In this document: one piece after another, positions 59,506-59,660 of the stretch
Layout of the letters: every line of letters begins with the position of its first letter
Numbering within the stretch: position 1 is the stretch's first letter
Origin: JBKPCD01 sp046727175
GTDB lineage: Bacteria; Acidobacteriota; Vicinamibacteria; Vicinamibacterales; 2-12-FULL-66-21
NCBI GenBank assembly: GCA_046727175.1
Contig: JBKPCD010000061.1
Location: 1-59,660 of the forward strand
DNA length: 59,660 nt
Reading direction: 5' to 3'
Made by a program: the position numbers and the translations under genes
The notes under the pieces: generated by a model
What the model was told of the DNA's origin: nothing
Databases searched by the model: none
Seen by the model: the letters and a program-made list of their open reading frames with translations, nothing else

Positions 59506-59660
59506 CTACAGCCGCCGCGCATCCGGCATTTGTAAGGCGGGGTCTTCAGAGCCCGCCGCAATCATCGCACCTTCACGCAGCTTGCTGTGCCTGAATCCGT
59601 AGAGGAAGTAGAACGCGACCCCAATCGCCATCCAGATAATCAGCCGCTCCCAGGTCGCGC
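59506..59660 (-). CDS. APC-family amino-acid permease, C-terminal end (cut by window edge)
   Basis: The last 51 codons of a minus-strand gene: TWERLIIWMAIGVAFYFLYGFRHSKL is the final membrane helix and cytoplasmic tail of amino-acid/polyamine permeases of the APC superfamily. The tail beyond that (GSEDPALQMPDARRL) is encoded partly by the palindrome GGGGTCTTCAGAGCCC (about 59530-59550). The rest lies beyond the right edge, so the substrate cannot be guessed. Confidence 0.8.
   Translation of the reverse strand, partial: ATWERLIIWMAIGVAFYFLYGFRHSKLREGAMIAAGSEDPALQMPDARRL

Overview
The window is a GC-rich bacterial chromosome segment, most likely from an acidobacterium of the Vicinamibacteria type. 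This is inferred from gene content: large secreted sortilin-like beta-propeller proteins, a VWFA-related exported protein, DUF2339/DUF3999 membrane proteins, several secreted peptidases, PadR regulators, and Gly/Arg-rich inserts in exported proteins. No rRNA or marker-gene comparison was possible. I saw no tRNA, rRNA, CRISPR array, prophage or insertion sequence.

Left part (1-24 kb): a partial DPP4-like peptidase diverges from a PadR regulator whose promoter sits inside a perfect 20-bp palindrome. Then come a NTF2-like exported protein, a decayed PadR gene, an M19 dipeptidase, the translationally coupled DUF2339-DUF3999 pair, a polytopic membrane protein, dUTPase, a coiled-coil protein, a truncated S9 peptidase, an S58 peptidase, a proline-repeat exported protein, a frameshifted zinc metallopeptidase, a HAD phosphatase with a sortilin-like propeller protein, and a broken winged-helix/FHA regulator. 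Four decayed or frameshifted genes lie in this part.

Middle part (24-49 kb): a second propeller protein, two tandem Tat-exported Ntn-hydrolase asparaginases, a PLP ammonia-lyase coupled to glycogen phosphorylase, a zinc-ribbon protein, a DinB/YfiT-type enzyme, a VWA protein coupled to a small membrane protein, an M24 aminopeptidase, a DegP-type protease with a clear terminator, a MidA-like methyltransferase, a CYTH enzyme overlapping a MurU-like nucleotidyltransferase and followed by an AmgK-like sugar kinase (peptidoglycan recycling), a sugar isomerase overlapping asnS, and rimO.

Right part (48.7-58.8 kb): the conserved translation and RNA cluster rimP-nusA-infB-rbfA-nrnA-truB-rpsO-pnp, preceded by a leader terminator. 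A cupredoxin-like protein and the end of an amino-acid permease close the window.

The most unusual signal is not a gene. About twenty short sites are built from degenerate 7-8 base words (for example GAGCTACC, GGTTCCA, AAGGGAA, AGAAGCT, CAGGAGT). Many are arranged as long imperfect inverted repeats with varied arms. They lie between genes, overlap stop codons, and occur inside three otherwise normal genes (DUF2339, MidA-like, rimO) as in-frame insertions. Two further GC-rich dispersed repeats and a family of GGGGTCTTTAGACCCC palindromes also occur. A second recurring pattern is a -10 hexamer 6-9 bases before the start codon, suggesting leaderless mRNAs.
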